Of a stretch of DNA of 64,000 nucleotides, positions 27,041 to 36,417 are shown one piece after another (position 1 is the first letter of the stretch; each line of letters begins with the position of its first letter). This DNA is from an uncultured Bacteroidales bacterium (lineage in GTDB: Bacteria; Bacteroidota; Bacteroidia; Bacteroidales; ML635J-15). The DNA is taken from positions 13,359 through 77,358 of the forward strand of contig CALDKB010000050.1 of the NCBI GenBank assembly GCA_937899245.1, in the 5' to 3' direction. The position numbers were made by a program, and so were the translations under genes. The notes beneath the pieces were generated by a model that made no database searches, was not told the DNA's origin, and saw only the letters and a list, made by a program, of their open reading frames with translations.

Positions 27041-27355
27041 ATGTATAGTTTTTTCTCTGTAATGGTTCTGATATGTGCAGTATTGCTAATATTGGTAGTT
27101 TTAATTCAGAACAGTAAGGGTGGTGGTTTGGCATCAAGTTTCAGCCAGGGCAATCAAGTTATGGGCGTCAAGAAAACCACCGATTTCTTGGAGAAGGCAA
27201 CATGGACATTGGCAATATGCCTTGCAGTTTTCTGTTTAGCAGCCAGTTTCACTATCCCTCACGAAAAGACAGAAGATCCTAAGGAACAAGCTCAGGAAGC
27301 ATCTGAAGAAAATGCTGATGCAGCAGCAACAGAAACAGAAGCTACTGCTGAATAA
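27041..27355 (+). CDS. secG: preprotein translocase subunit SecG
   Basis: A 104-residue inner-membrane protein, auxiliary subunit of SecYEG. Two hydrophobic segments (about 3-22 and 55-74) flank the conserved loop LVVLIQNSKGGGLASSF, the SecG signature. An Ala/Glu-rich acidic tail of about 25 residues is extra. It starts 6 nt after the TPR gene and ends the transcript before a stem-loop terminator. Confidence 0.95.
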   Translation: MYSFFSVMVLICAVLLILVVLIQNSKGGGLASSFSQGNQVMGVKKTTDFLEKATWTLAICLAVFCLAASFTIPHEKTEDPKEQAQEASEENADAAATETEATAE

Positions 27356-27387
27356 TTAGCGACAAAAGAGACACATTTCTTAAAAAT

Positions 27388-27430
27388 GCCTGCTTCCGAC
27401 CATTTTTGTTGGGGGTAGGCTCTTTTAATT
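27388..27430 (+). terminator. rho-independent terminator after secG
   Basis: Ten-pair stem GCCTGCTTCC (27388-27397) with GGGGGTAGGC (27411-27420), three pairs being G-T type, followed by TCTTTTAATTTTAT. Confidence 0.65.
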
Positions 27431-27448
27431 TTATAAAAGCTACCTATC

Positions 27449-27955
27449 ATGAAGCCAATTGTCAGTATAATCATGGGATCCACATCCGACTGGAAAGTTA
27501 TGGAAAAAGCTGCCAACCAGTTGAATGACTTAAAGATTCCATTTGAAATCAACGCATTATCAGCACACCGCACGCCAGCGGAAGTGGAAAAATTTGCACG
27601 TGAAGCAGCACCACGCGGAATAAAAGTTATTATTGCCGGTGCAGGAATGGCCGCTCATCTATGCGGAGTAATCGCAGCGGTAACACCGGTTCCTGTAATT
27701 GGTGTTCCGATAAATGCCAGCTTCGACGGAATGGACGCACTGCTAGCTATCGTACAAATGCCTCCTGGCATTCCTGTTGCTACCGTTGCTGTAAACGGCG
27801 CACAGAACGCAGCAATACTCGCAGCGCAAATGCTTGCTACCGGTGACGAAGAAATTGCCAAGAAACTTGTTGAATTCAAGGAAAGCCTGAAGCAAAAAAT
27901 CGTCAAGGCAAACAAGGAACTGGAAGAATATAAATTTGAATATAGAGTCATATAA
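27449..27955 (+). CDS. purE: N5-carboxyaminoimidazole ribonucleotide mutase
   Basis: Class I PurE of de novo purine synthesis, converting N5-CAIR to CAIR. A 168-residue cytoplasmic enzyme with the complete signature: MGSTSDWKVM near the start (substrate phosphate site), SAHRTP and IIAGAGMAAHLCGV, GVPI and QMPPGIPVATVAV. No purK is visible in the window. The next gene starts 5 nt after the stop, so purE heads a unit with outer-membrane protein genes. Confidence 0.97.
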   Translation: MKPIVSIIMGSTSDWKVMEKAANQLNDLKIPFEINALSAHRTPAEVEKFAREAAPRGIKVIIAGAGMAAHLCGVIAAVTPVPVIGVPINASFDGMDALLAIVQMPPGIPVATVAVNGAQNAAILAAQMLATGDEEIAKKLVEFKESLKQKIVKANKELEEYKFEYRVI

Positions 27956-27960
27956 ACAAT

Positions 27961-28785
27961 ATGAAAATATCCCGCGCAATATTACTGTTATGCGGACTAC
28001 TAGTTTCGTCCATTGTCTTTGCTCAAATTGAGACAAACAACGCCGGAGCTCGTAGTGCCGGCATGGGAAACACATCGTTAACGGTTCGGGACACCTGGGC
28101 TGTTTTCAACAATCCGGCCGCTACCTGCCGACTCAACCACATCAGTGCAGGAATATATTACGAAAACCGATTCCTTGTCAAACAAACAGGATACGGAGCA
28201 CTCGCTTTCCAGATGCCTCTTCACAAATCCGGAAACATCGCTGCTGGAATAAGCCACTACGGATACAAATACTACCAGTTCAACAGATTTACGATTGGAT
28301 ACTCACAGAGGCTTTTCAACAATTTCTTCATGGGACTAAACATTGACTACTACAATGTCGTTCAGGCGGAAGACTATGGAAATGCCAACGGAATGACCTT
28401 TGAACTAGGAATTTATGCACAGCCGGTAAAGAATCTTTCCCTTGGTGTATATGTATTTAATCCTGTAAACGTATCATTTTTTGAAAGCAGAGACCTGAAG
28501 ATGCCGATAACCATGAAACTTGGACTGTCGTACCTATTCAGCGACGCACTGCTAATTGCCGTAGAGACAGGCAAAACAATCAACGGATACTCATCGATAT
28601 TCAAGGCCGGCATCGAATACAACTTGCGCAAGCACTTCTCATTCCGCGCCGGAATATCAATGCTGCCAATAGAATATTCATTCGGTTTAGGATACAAGGT
28701 TGCCGGAGCGACTTTTGATCTGGCGTTCGCATATCATCAGATACTCGGATTAAGTCCAAAACTCTCTGTACAATATGATTTCTAG
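27961..28785 (+). CDS. PorV/PorQ-like outer-membrane barrel protein
   Basis: A 274-residue protein; signal peptide ends VFAQ near 22. The N-terminal mature text GARSAGMGNTSLTVRDTWAVFNNPAA is the classic opening of the PorV/PorQ (FadL-like) family, and the rest alternates as a barrel, ending LSPKLSVQYDF with a terminal Phe for BAM recognition. PorQ and PorV act in the T9SS, where they help attach or shuttle cargo; two T9SS cargo proteins are in this window, but assignment to that function is inferred. Overlaps the next gene by 11 nt. Confidence 0.72.
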   Translation: MKISRAILLLCGLLVSSIVFAQIETNNAGARSAGMGNTSLTVRDTWAVFNNPAATCRLNHISAGIYYENRFLVKQTGYGALAFQMPLHKSGNIAAGISHYGYKYYQFNRFTIGYSQRLFNNFFMGLNIDYYNVVQAEDYGNANGMTFELGIYAQPVKNLSLGVYVFNPVNVSFFESRDLKMPITMKLGLSYLFSDALLIAVETGKTINGYSSIFKAGIEYNLRKHFSFRAGISMLPIEYSFGLGYKVAGATFDLAFAYHQILGLSPKLSVQYDF

Positions 28786-30856
28786 AAACTTGCTGAAATA
28801 CATTTTAGCCGCGACGCTATTGCTCATAGCGACAAAACTTTCGGCTCAAGTTGAAAACTCCGTTGTTCTGCAGGATATTGTTGAAGAAATAGCAGAGAGT
28901 TCGGACGAAGAACTTGACTACACGACGCTGTTTAACAACCTTGAAATCCTTTCAGAAAATCCTCTCGACATCAATCTTGCTACTGCCGACGACTTAAGGC
29001 AAGTGCTTTTCCTTACCGAATATCAAATCTTCGCGATAATAAAATACCGTAACCGCAACAACGGATTCAAGACAATATACGAACTTGCCTACGTAGAAGG
29101 TATCGACGACCAAACAATGAAATACCTCTACCCTTTTGTCTATGTTGGAGATAACAAGCCAAAGGAAAAGCAAAACTGGAAAAGAATATTCACATACGGA
29201 CACCATACCATTCTTGGCAGATACCAGCGGACATTACAGCATAAGGCCGGCTACAACATTGCCGACAGCATACTTGAGCTGAATCCGGAAAAGACCCACT
29301 ATCTTGGTTCTCAAGACAAATATTACCTGAAATATAACTATTCGTACAAAAACAAAATATCGTACGGCATCACCGCCGAAAAAGACGAAGGAGAACAATT
29401 CTTCCGTGGCGCACAAAAATACGGCTTCGATTTTTACTCGGCGCATTTTATGCTAGGCGACATGGGCATACTAAAGAAGGCAATTGTCGGCGACTATGTA
29501 GCGCAATTCGGACAAGGGCTCGTCATGTGGACGGGAATGGCTTTTGGAAAAGGTTCTGGCGTTGCTGGCATAATAAAGAAAGCTCGTAATGTTGACAAGT
29601 ATTCGTCGGCAAACGAATCTGCATTCATGCGAGGAGAAGCAGCCACAATCAAGCTGAAGAATTTTACAATCACAGAATTCGTGTCATACAAACCACTAGA
29701 CGGAAATGTAATTAGATACGACACTATCGAGGATGAAGAAGACCAGATAACCAACTTCCTTGAAACTGGCTACCATCGCACACAAACAGAAATTTCTAAA
29801 CGCCACACAATAAAGGAATTCGTTACAGGTGGAAACGTAACTTGGACAGGCGACAAACTGAAAATAGGCGCAACCGGCGTTTACTACTCGTACTCCAGTC
29901 CGCTAAATGTAAACGACAGATCGTACGAATACTTCAACTTCAACGGGAAATCAGGATTTAACTTCGGCATCGACTACTTGCTCAACCTCCACAAAGTAAA
30001 TATTTTCGGTGAAACAGCAATCGGTCCAAACGGAGGAATGGCCACCGTCGACGGCATAACGTGTGATTTTGTCCCCGAATTCAAGATGTCGCTGCTATAC
30101 AGGCACTACTCACCAAATTACCAAAACATGTACGGACAAGGCTTCTCCGAAGGTAGCCACACATACAACGAATCCGGACTTTTTGTTGGAGCAGAGATTT
30201 TGCCTGTTAAGCACCTGAAATTGGACCTGTCGTTTGACAGCTGGAAATTTCCATGGCTTAAATATGGCGTCAACGCACCGTCAATAGGACACGAGTGGCA
30301 GGGACAGATAACATATACGCCAAAATACAATGTAGAAATGATTTGGCGCGCTAAATACGAAACCAAGCAGAAAAATTCCAGCGGTACGGAAAATCTTCAC
30401 CAGATTATAGACTATAACACTTCGAAATACCGCTATCAACTCAACTACACACCTGGCAGCGAATGGAAACTGAAAAGCCGTATCGAAGTGTCGCGCTACC
30501 ATCTGCCCGACAGCACAAGCTGGGGTGTCCTTTTGTGTGAGGATGTACAGTACAAGCCGGCAAAACTTCCGCTTACGTTTACTGCTCGCCTAGCATTATT
30601 CGACACACAGGACTATAATTCAAGAATTTACGCATACGAACAGGACGTTCTTTACGCATTTACAGTTCCAATGTTCTACGGACGTGGTGTTAGACTTGCG
30701 CTCGTAATAAAATACGACATTCTCGACAATCTTGACTTCTGGATCCGTATCGGAAATACTTTCTATGCCGACAAAACAGTCGTTGGAACTGGACTCGACG
30801 AAATTCAAGGTCCAAACAAAACCGAAATTAAGGTACAGTTTAGGCTCAAGTTCTAA
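28775..30856 (+). CDS. helix-hairpin-helix plus outer-membrane barrel protein
   Basis: A 693-residue exported protein (signal peptide ends LSAQ at about 25). Residues 65-130 carry helix-hairpin-helix units like ComEA (INLATADDLRQVLFLTEYQIFAIIKYR, then TIYELAYVEGIDDQTMKYL). The remaining about 550 residues are barrel-like, rich in Tyr/Phe/Gly strands, ending KTEIKVQFRLKF. An HhH domain before a large barrel is a recurrent Bacteroidota architecture; whether it binds DNA at the outer membrane is unknown. Starts inside the end of the PorV/PorQ-like gene (11-nt overlap), so the two are coupled. Confidence 0.8.
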   Translation: MISRNLLKYILAATLLLIATKLSAQVENSVVLQDIVEEIAESSDEELDYTTLFNNLEILSENPLDINLATADDLRQVLFLTEYQIFAIIKYRNRNNGFKTIYELAYVEGIDDQTMKYLYPFVYVGDNKPKEKQNWKRIFTYGHHTILGRYQRTLQHKAGYNIADSILELNPEKTHYLGSQDKYYLKYNYSYKNKISYGITAEKDEGEQFFRGAQKYGFDFYSAHFMLGDMGILKKAIVGDYVAQFGQGLVMWTGMAFGKGSGVAGIIKKARNVDKYSSANESAFMRGEAATIKLKNFTITEFVSYKPLDGNVIRYDTIEDEEDQITNFLETGYHRTQTEISKRHTIKEFVTGGNVTWTGDKLKIGATGVYYSYSSPLNVNDRSYEYFNFNGKSGFNFGIDYLLNLHKVNIFGETAIGPNGGMATVDGITCDFVPEFKMSLLYRHYSPNYQNMYGQGFSEGSHTYNESGLFVGAEILPVKHLKLDLSFDSWKFPWLKYGVNAPSIGHEWQGQITYTPKYNVEMIWRAKYETKQKNSSGTENLHQIIDYNTSKYRYQLNYTPGSEWKLKSRIEVSRYHLPDSTSWGVLLCEDVQYKPAKLPLTFTARLALFDTQDYNSRIYAYEQDVLYAFTVPMFYGRGVRLALVIKYDILDNLDFWIRIGNTFYADKTVVGTGLDEIQGPNKTEIKVQFRLKF

Positions 30857-30859
30857 GGT

Positions 30860-31333
30860 ATGCAGATAACCACCAAGGAAGAACATATTGGATTTCTAAA
30901 CGAAATACTTGCACAAGCCAAGCACCTTACCGACAATGGTAACAGCGTTTTGGCAACTCTTGTAATGTCTCAGCTTATCGAAATTATGGGCAGTTACCTC
31001 GACGAGAAGCCAATGCGTTCGCGCGAGCAGTCGGCAAACCGCTTCAACACAGCGATTTTCAGGCTGTTTCCAATAAAATATTCTAAAGCTAACAGAAAAA
31101 GTTTCCTCTACTACCAGCTGCGGACTTCCATAGTCCACACTCTCACCCCTACTTGCAGCATCGCCCTCAAAAACGGCATTTCAGACAAGCATCTCACAGA
31201 AACAGAAGAAGTTACACAAATTTATACCGGCAATTTGCTGAAAGACATAGAAAAGGCAGTTTCGATTCTCTCCCGCCTTATAAACGAGGATAAGATTAAA
31301 CTGAAAAAACTTGCTTCGGGAAATGTCGATTAA
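30860..31333 (+). CDS. hypothetical helical cytoplasmic protein
   Basis: A 157-residue protein with no signal peptide, starting 3 nt after the HhH/barrel gene. Predicted mostly helical, basic (SREQSANRFNTAIFRLFPIKYSKANRKSF), ending in a lysine-rich segment. No family recognised. Position makes it the last gene of the purE-led unit. Confidence 0.6.
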   Translation: MQITTKEEHIGFLNEILAQAKHLTDNGNSVLATLVMSQLIEIMGSYLDEKPMRSREQSANRFNTAIFRLFPIKYSKANRKSFLYYQLRTSIVHTLTPTCSIALKNGISDKHLTETEEVTQIYTGNLLKDIEKAVSILSRLINEDKIKLKKLASGNVD

Positions 31334-31761
31334 GCTCTCCATCGACAAGTATACGACAATTTTATGCGTATAGGCATCTGTGGATTCAACGACAAAAAGA
31401 GCAATATTAGACATTGGAAAATATTTCCAAATCAAACAACAAATTATTAAAAAGGGATTAAATCGCCACACCTAAAAAACACAACCAGACTTCCCCAAAA
31501 TGTCCCAAAGCATTCTGCATATCAGAATCTAAAATGCTAATTAAAAATTCGTTCCTTTTATTATTTAATAACGGCACATTATCTAAAGTTAGATCATAAC
31601 CACATTTGCTTTACACACTTAAATCGCCATTAAACTTTTATCCAATATTTCATTAATCATTTTTTAAGACTCTCCTATTCTCCGTTTTATAGTAATGTAT
31701 AATTTTGCAACATACATTTTAAAACAAATGTTTTAATATAAAACACTGTAAATCAAACAAT
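31334..31761. other. 428-bp gene-free region upstream of the TetR-led cluster
   Basis: No ORF longer than about 30 codons that I can support. It holds an inverted repeat ATTCTG-CATAT-CAGAAT at 31512-31528 with flanking GCATT/AATGC but no T run, and promoter/operator elements near 31700-31734. Strongly AT-rich. Confidence 0.6.
31700..31734 (+). promoter_or_regulatory. promoter and candidate TetR operator
   Basis: TAATTTTG (31700-31707) matches TAnnTTTG. Directly after it come two overlapping inverted repeats: ACATTT (31714-31719) with AAATGT (31726-31731), and AAAAC (31721-31725) with GTTTT (31730-31734). This is where a self-regulating TetR repressor would bind to block the start of the cluster, 28-48 nt before its own ATG. 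Confidence 0.5.
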
Positions 31762-32382
31762 ATGCCACGAAAAGCTTTATTTACTAAAGAGAAAATTATC
31801 GCTATTGCTCTGGATTATGTGCGAAAACACGGACATGAGTCACTTACGGCTCGTGAACTCGGCAAGGTTCTTGGCAGTTCTCCTCGTCCAATTTTCACGG
31901 TTTTCAAGAATATGGACGAAGTAAATTGTGAAGTTAAGAAGGCCGCACAACAAACATTCTCCAATTATGTAGCAAACGCAACTGATTACACTCCTGCATT
32001 CAAGGAATACGGAATGCGACTTATTCGTTTTGCAAGAGAAGAAAACAACCTGTTTCGCTACATTTTTTTGCAAAAAGATTCATATTCCAATGGCGCACAA
32101 TTCATTGCTCAAGAATGCTTCAACGAGTACGAAACCGAATACGGATTAAGCAAAGAGCAAGTAGCAACAATGTTCGGTCAAATGTGGGTTTTTACCTGCG
32201 GACTGGCAGTTTATTGCACTAGCCAGCCAAACGTTTATACCGAAGAACTTGCCAGCGAAATGATAACCCGTCAATTTGCAGCAACAATAAGTTTCGTCAA
32301 ATCGGGAAAAATAGTGAAAAACATAGAACCGCACTTGCGGGCCAATGGAGAGAAAAATATTATAAACATAGAAACAAAATAA
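31762..32382 (+). CDS. TetR/AcrR family transcriptional regulator
   Basis: A 206-residue repressor-type protein. HTH near residues 10-50: KEKIIAIALDYVRKHGHESLTARELGKVLGSSPRPIFTVFKNMDEV; the usual YxxF/Y helix is present as IFTVFKN. The C-terminal ligand domain is aromatic and Met-rich with GQMWVFTCGLAVY. First gene of a 12-gene plus-strand array; its stop is 3 nt before the M28 peptidase ATG. Palindromes just upstream suggest autoregulation. The ligand cannot be read from sequence, but regulators of this type commonly sense small toxic molecules. Confidence 0.9.
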   Translation: MPRKALFTKEKIIAIALDYVRKHGHESLTARELGKVLGSSPRPIFTVFKNMDEVNCEVKKAAQQTFSNYVANATDYTPAFKEYGMRLIRFAREENNLFRYIFLQKDSYSNGAQFIAQECFNEYETEYGLSKEQVATMFGQMWVFTCGLAVYCTSQPNVYTEELASEMITRQFAATISFVKSGKIVKNIEPHLRANGEKNIINIETK

Positions 32383-32385
32383 AAT

Positions 32386-34998
32386 ATGAAAAGGACACTA
32401 TCAATCATTGCAATATGCATAAGCGTACTGTTCGCGCAGGCGCAAGACATGCAATCGTACACACGTATCGTCAAGGATTTAAGCTCTGCAAAATACCAAG
32501 GTCGTGGATACGCAAACAATGGCGTTGTAAAAGCCGGTGAATACCTGAAGGAAGAATTTGCGAATGCAGGCGCCGACACAGTTTTCCTGCAACCATTCAA
32601 GATTAACATCAACACTTTTGCTGGCAATATGAAAATGTCGGTCGACGGTCGCAAGCTTGTTGCAGGCGAAGATTTTGTTATGCGCGAATACTCGCCAGCT
32701 GTTCACGGCACCTACAAATTATATTTTATCGACACCCTCAACTACGACATCAATAAAATCCTGTCCGACCTGTCATCACCCGAATACAAAGGATCAATGG
32801 TAGTCTGCGACTTCTGGTTTCCATATCGCCATCGCGAACTTGGCGCACTTAACGGAAATGAAGCTGGAAACGCCGGACTTATCTTCACATGGACAGAACC
32901 GCTGAAATTCTACAAGGCATACGGGAACACAGTTGTAGAAAAGCCCGTAATATGGACCACAGCCGAAGCTGTTGCAAAAGCAAATAGCGCCACTTTCGAC
33001 ATCGACAACAAATTCATGACCGACTACGAAAGCAGCAACATTGTTGCACGCGTAAACGGCCGTCGCCACGACAGCTGCTTCGTTTTCACAGCTCATTACG
33101 ACCATTTAGGCAACATTGGAAGCAAGATTTATTGTCCCGGAGTAAACGACAACGCCTCGGGAACAGCAGCAATCGTAACGCTTGCCTCCTACTACGCCCA
33201 GCACCAACCCGAATTCGACATCTGGTTTGTTGCTTTTGCCGGAGAAGAAACCGGACTTTGCGGATCAACATATTTTACCGAACACCCAGCAATGCCACTC
33301 GAAAACATAAAATATCTGTTCAACCTCGACATGATTGGCGACAACAATCCAATGCAATATTGTGAAGTTAGCAAAGAAGGAATGGATGGTTTCCGCGAGC
33401 TGGAACGCATAAATGCAGAGCAAAAACTTTTCAAAGGACTTAATCTTGGTGAACTTGCCGGAAACAGCGACCATTATCCTTTTGCAGAAAAAGGCGTTCC
33501 ATGCATACTTTTCGAGCAGGAAGACGGCGATAATTTCAAATACTACCACACGCCAAAGGACAACATGGAACATTTCTGCACTGTAAGTTATCCTCTAGTT
33601 TTCCGTCTGTGTACGCAATATATTGCACAAAACACAAAGTCAATTCCGGTTGATTTCAACGAAGGCGTAGAGCTTGTCGCAATGGTTTGGCGACTTATGG
33701 GCAACAAACCATATAATTATAGTATGGTACCCGCATACTGTCAGTCGGCAGACGAGTATTTTGCTTCATTCAAAAATCATCCCGCTGTAGCAAAAGCAAT
33801 GGAATATTACAAAACAGGCATCGAATACGACGCTGTTGCCGACTATGGCTTGCACTTGGTAATTTCGCCCGACGGACATATTAGTTTCGACAAGCGTTTT
33901 TCAAAGAATGGCGACACTTCATTCGACCGATGGACAGAACAGCAGAAAAACGAGTTTTTGCCATTACTTGAAGATTTCTATCGCGAAAGCAATTTCCACA
34001 AATGGTATATTTCGACCGAACCTATTCGTGACGAGACTTTGAAAGCATTCGAAACAATTTCAAAACAAATTGATATGCAGTGGTTCGACACTTTCTTTGG
34101 TCCGAAACCAAAATCATCGCAATTCCAAATTGTGCTTAGTATTCTGTGCGGACAGAACAATTACGGCTGCTCTGCAAAAATGACAAACGGCGGAGAACTT
34201 GTTTCGCCAATTATCAGCACCGTACAAATTGACGGTGAAGGACATATCTCTTTTAATCCAGGCGTAGTTATGCCAATTGTAGTTCACGAATTTTGCCATC
34301 CGTACTGCAACCCACTTGTAATGCAATATTGGAAAGGTATGCAGAAAAACGCTTTCGCCGCTTTTGAACTTGAAAAAGAACGGCTTACCATGCAGGCATA
34401 CGGATCTGCAGAAATAATGATGTTCGAGACATTTGTCCGTTCAAGCACAATATGTTATCTGCTTTCTCACGGATATTCGGCATATAAAACAAAGCTTATC
34501 GAATCAGAAACAAATTCGGGATTCATTATGACAAACGATATCGTCGAAGCCTTGTGCCGCTACGAACAGAGCAAAGGCAAATATGCAACAATGAACGACT
34601 TCATGCCCGAATATGTCAAGACTGTAAAATCTTTCGACTGCGAAAAAATCCGCAAGGAACGTGAAGAAGCAGCAAAACACAATGCAACATACACCTGCAA
34701 CATAAAAGATGGTGCCAACGACTTGCACAGCGGCAATTTCACGCTTACAATAACATTCAGCAAGCCAATGGTACAAGGCATTTCGTTGGGTTACGGCAAT
34801 GGCGGTGGCGAATTTCTTCCTCTTGCAAACGGAATGGAATCGGTAAGCTGGAACGATACAAATACCGTTCTCTCCGTAGAACTTAAACTTGCACCACACA
34901 CAAATTATTCATTCTCGGTTTTAGGTGGTCAATTCAAAACTCAAGATGGACATACAGCAGGGAACACTCAAAATATCAACTTTTTAACACAAGATTAG
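32386..34998 (+). CDS. M28-family aminopeptidase fused to a DUF4932-type HExxH domain
   Basis: An 870-residue exported protein; signal peptide ends FAQAQ. Residues about 20-420 form an M28 zinc peptidase: FTAHYDHLG (first zinc His about 236), GVNDNASG (about 252), FAGEETGL (about 284), DMIGD and a C-terminal YYHTPKDN histidine. Residues about 430-760 resemble DUF4932 and carry HEFCH (634-638), a perfect HExxH, with later glutamates (AYGSAEIMMFETF) as possible third ligand. A C-terminal bacterial Ig-like/copper-resistance-type strand domain (TITFSKPMVQGIS) closes the protein. Two separate metalloprotease centres in one chain are unusual. Second gene of the TetR array. Confidence 0.85.
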   Translation: MKRTLSIIAICISVLFAQAQDMQSYTRIVKDLSSAKYQGRGYANNGVVKAGEYLKEEFANAGADTVFLQPFKININTFAGNMKMSVDGRKLVAGEDFVMREYSPAVHGTYKLYFIDTLNYDINKILSDLSSPEYKGSMVVCDFWFPYRHRELGALNGNEAGNAGLIFTWTEPLKFYKAYGNTVVEKPVIWTTAEAVAKANSATFDIDNKFMTDYESSNIVARVNGRRHDSCFVFTAHYDHLGNIGSKIYCPGVNDNASGTAAIVTLASYYAQHQPEFDIWFVAFAGEETGLCGSTYFTEHPAMPLENIKYLFNLDMIGDNNPMQYCEVSKEGMDGFRELERINAEQKLFKGLNLGELAGNSDHYPFAEKGVPCILFEQEDGDNFKYYHTPKDNMEHFCTVSYPLVFRLCTQYIAQNTKSIPVDFNEGVELVAMVWRLMGNKPYNYSMVPAYCQSADEYFASFKNHPAVAKAMEYYKTGIEYDAVADYGLHLVISPDGHISFDKRFSKNGDTSFDRWTEQQKNEFLPLLEDFYRESNFHKWYISTEPIRDETLKAFETISKQIDMQWFDTFFGPKPKSSQFQIVLSILCGQNNYGCSAKMTNGGELVSPIISTVQIDGEGHISFNPGVVMPIVVHEFCHPYCNPLVMQYWKGMQKNAFAAFELEKERLTMQAYGSAEIMMFETFVRSSTICYLLSHGYSAYKTKLIESETNSGFIMTNDIVEALCRYEQSKGKYATMNDFMPEYVKTVKSFDCEKIRKEREEAAKHNATYTCNIKDGANDLHSGNFTLTITFSKPMVQGISLGYGNGGGEFLPLANGMESVSWNDTNTVLSVELKLAPHTNYSFSVLGGQFKTQDGHTAGNTQNINFLTQD

Positions 34999-35018
34999 AA
35001 ACTAAATTACCCAGAAAC

Positions 35019-35930
35019 ATGAAAATAGCATACAAAATTCTACGTGGTATATTTGCCGTAATTGGCATTTTGGCAGTCGCAACAATTTTATTTTTTGTTT
35101 TTACGCCTAAATATGAAATTAGCATTAACACAACAATCATTGGCGAAAGCGACAATTACATTAAATTGTTGCAATCATCGGGACAATATGTTAGCGACAC
35201 AAGCGATTTTGAGATTAGAATCATTCAAGATTCGTCCCGTGCCAAAGAAATCAAAGAATATTTCCAACTCGACACGCTTTACGAACCGACATCAAGCACC
35301 TGGGAAAAAGCAATTGCCATAGGCAGTTTCGTAGCGTCGAATATTCCACACGACAACCAAAAGGAATGGCCCGAGCATGTAAATGCCATTGGTCTTTGGG
35401 AATACACAAAAAATGTTGCGCCAGCCTTCAACTGCCGTCTGCATAGCATTCTAACATTTGAACTTCTTCTTGCGTCTGGAATTGACGCAAAATATGTCAC
35501 CTGTATGCCACAAGACAAAAATAACAACGACTGCCATGTTGTAAACGAAGTTTGGCTTCCCGAACTTGGCAAGTGGGCAATGCTTGATACCGATATGGGT
35601 GGTCGTTACACAACAGACGAAAACGGTACGCCTATGTCATTAAAGGAAATGAGAGAACATTATATTTCGGGAGAAAAAATGTTTTTCCACCCTGAATTCA
35701 GCAACGAAGGTCAAGATGACGACTGGTACTATTCATATATGGCGAAAAACACATATTGGTTCGGTTGCTGGGGCGAACTGTCATATTATCTTGAAGACTG
35801 GGACAAAGAAGACGTTGTTAGAGATCACTATGTCAACCTTATTCCTTCTGGATTTGAACCTTTCAGAAACGGTATAGACGATATTAACACAACAGATGCT
35901 GAACGTTTTTGGGCAAAACCGATAAAATAA
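35019..35930 (+). CDS. transglutaminase-like domain protein, membrane-anchored
   Basis: A 303-residue protein with one N-terminal membrane segment (about residues 5-28, ending FFVF) and a periplasmic transglutaminase-like domain. The Cys-His-Asp triad is visible: C139 in APAFNCRLHS, H173 in DCHVVNEVW and D190 or D192 in AMLDTD. Such domains in bacteria often act as peptidases or amide-forming enzymes on the cell surface. It starts 20 nt after the M28/DUF4932 gene. Substrate unknown. Confidence 0.8.
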   Translation: MKIAYKILRGIFAVIGILAVATILFFVFTPKYEISINTTIIGESDNYIKLLQSSGQYVSDTSDFEIRIIQDSSRAKEIKEYFQLDTLYEPTSSTWEKAIAIGSFVASNIPHDNQKEWPEHVNAIGLWEYTKNVAPAFNCRLHSILTFELLLASGIDAKYVTCMPQDKNNNDCHVVNEVWLPELGKWAMLDTDMGGRYTTDENGTPMSLKEMREHYISGEKMFFHPEFSNEGQDDDWYYSYMAKNTYWFGCWGELSYYLEDWDKEDVVRDHYVNLIPSGFEPFRNGIDDINTTDAERFWAKPIK

Positions 35931-35945
35931 TAAAATACAATAGCT

Positions 35946-36416
35946 ATGGAAGCAAAAAGAACATTAAAAAAAGTAATTATAGCGAGCTTAGTTTTGTTTG
36001 CTTTTGCAACTAACATCAATGCACAAAGTTTCACGCTAAAATCTGGTCCATACATCAGAGTTGGTGCCGGATATTATGCCGATATAAACCTTGGTGCCGG
36101 ATATACATTTCCGTTTAGATTGTCGGTAGGTGCTGAAGCTACAACATGGTCGATGTTCTGCGGTTTTGGCGGAGATGTTGATTTGAGATACCGATTCCTC
36201 GACAAGCAATTTTCACCATTTATCGACGCAAAAATCGGATACGGCTTACTTGGCAAAACTAGGGAATACCAAAACTATTACGACCTTTTCTACAGCGCAA
36301 TGGTCGGCGTAAGCTGGCGACAACTTGACTTGGGCGTTGGTGTTGCATACGACTGTTACTACAAAGCGTGCCCAGTTGCTAACTTGAGCTATACGTTTGT
36401 TTTTGGAAAGAAGTAG
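35946..36416 (+). CDS. small outer-membrane beta-barrel-like protein
   Basis: A 156-residue exported protein with a signal peptide ending INAQ near residue 27. The remainder is glycine/aromatic rich with alternating strands (VGAGYYADINLGAGYTF, FIDAKIGYGLLGK), ends LSYTFVFGKK, and fits a small eight-stranded barrel. No enzyme motif. Fourth gene of the TetR array; its stop is 1 nt before the next ATG. Confidence 0.62.
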   Translation: MEAKRTLKKVIIASLVLFAFATNINAQSFTLKSGPYIRVGAGYYADINLGAGYTFPFRLSVGAEATTWSMFCGFGGDVDLRYRFLDKQFSPFIDAKIGYGLLGKTREYQNYYDLFYSAMVGVSWRQLDLGVGVAYDCYYKACPVANLSYTFVFGKK

Positions 36417-36417
36417 T

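Noticed and set aside
27361..27448. Purine or ZTP riboswitch before purE
   Set aside because: The stem-loop fits a terminator of secG; no conserved riboswitch core seen.
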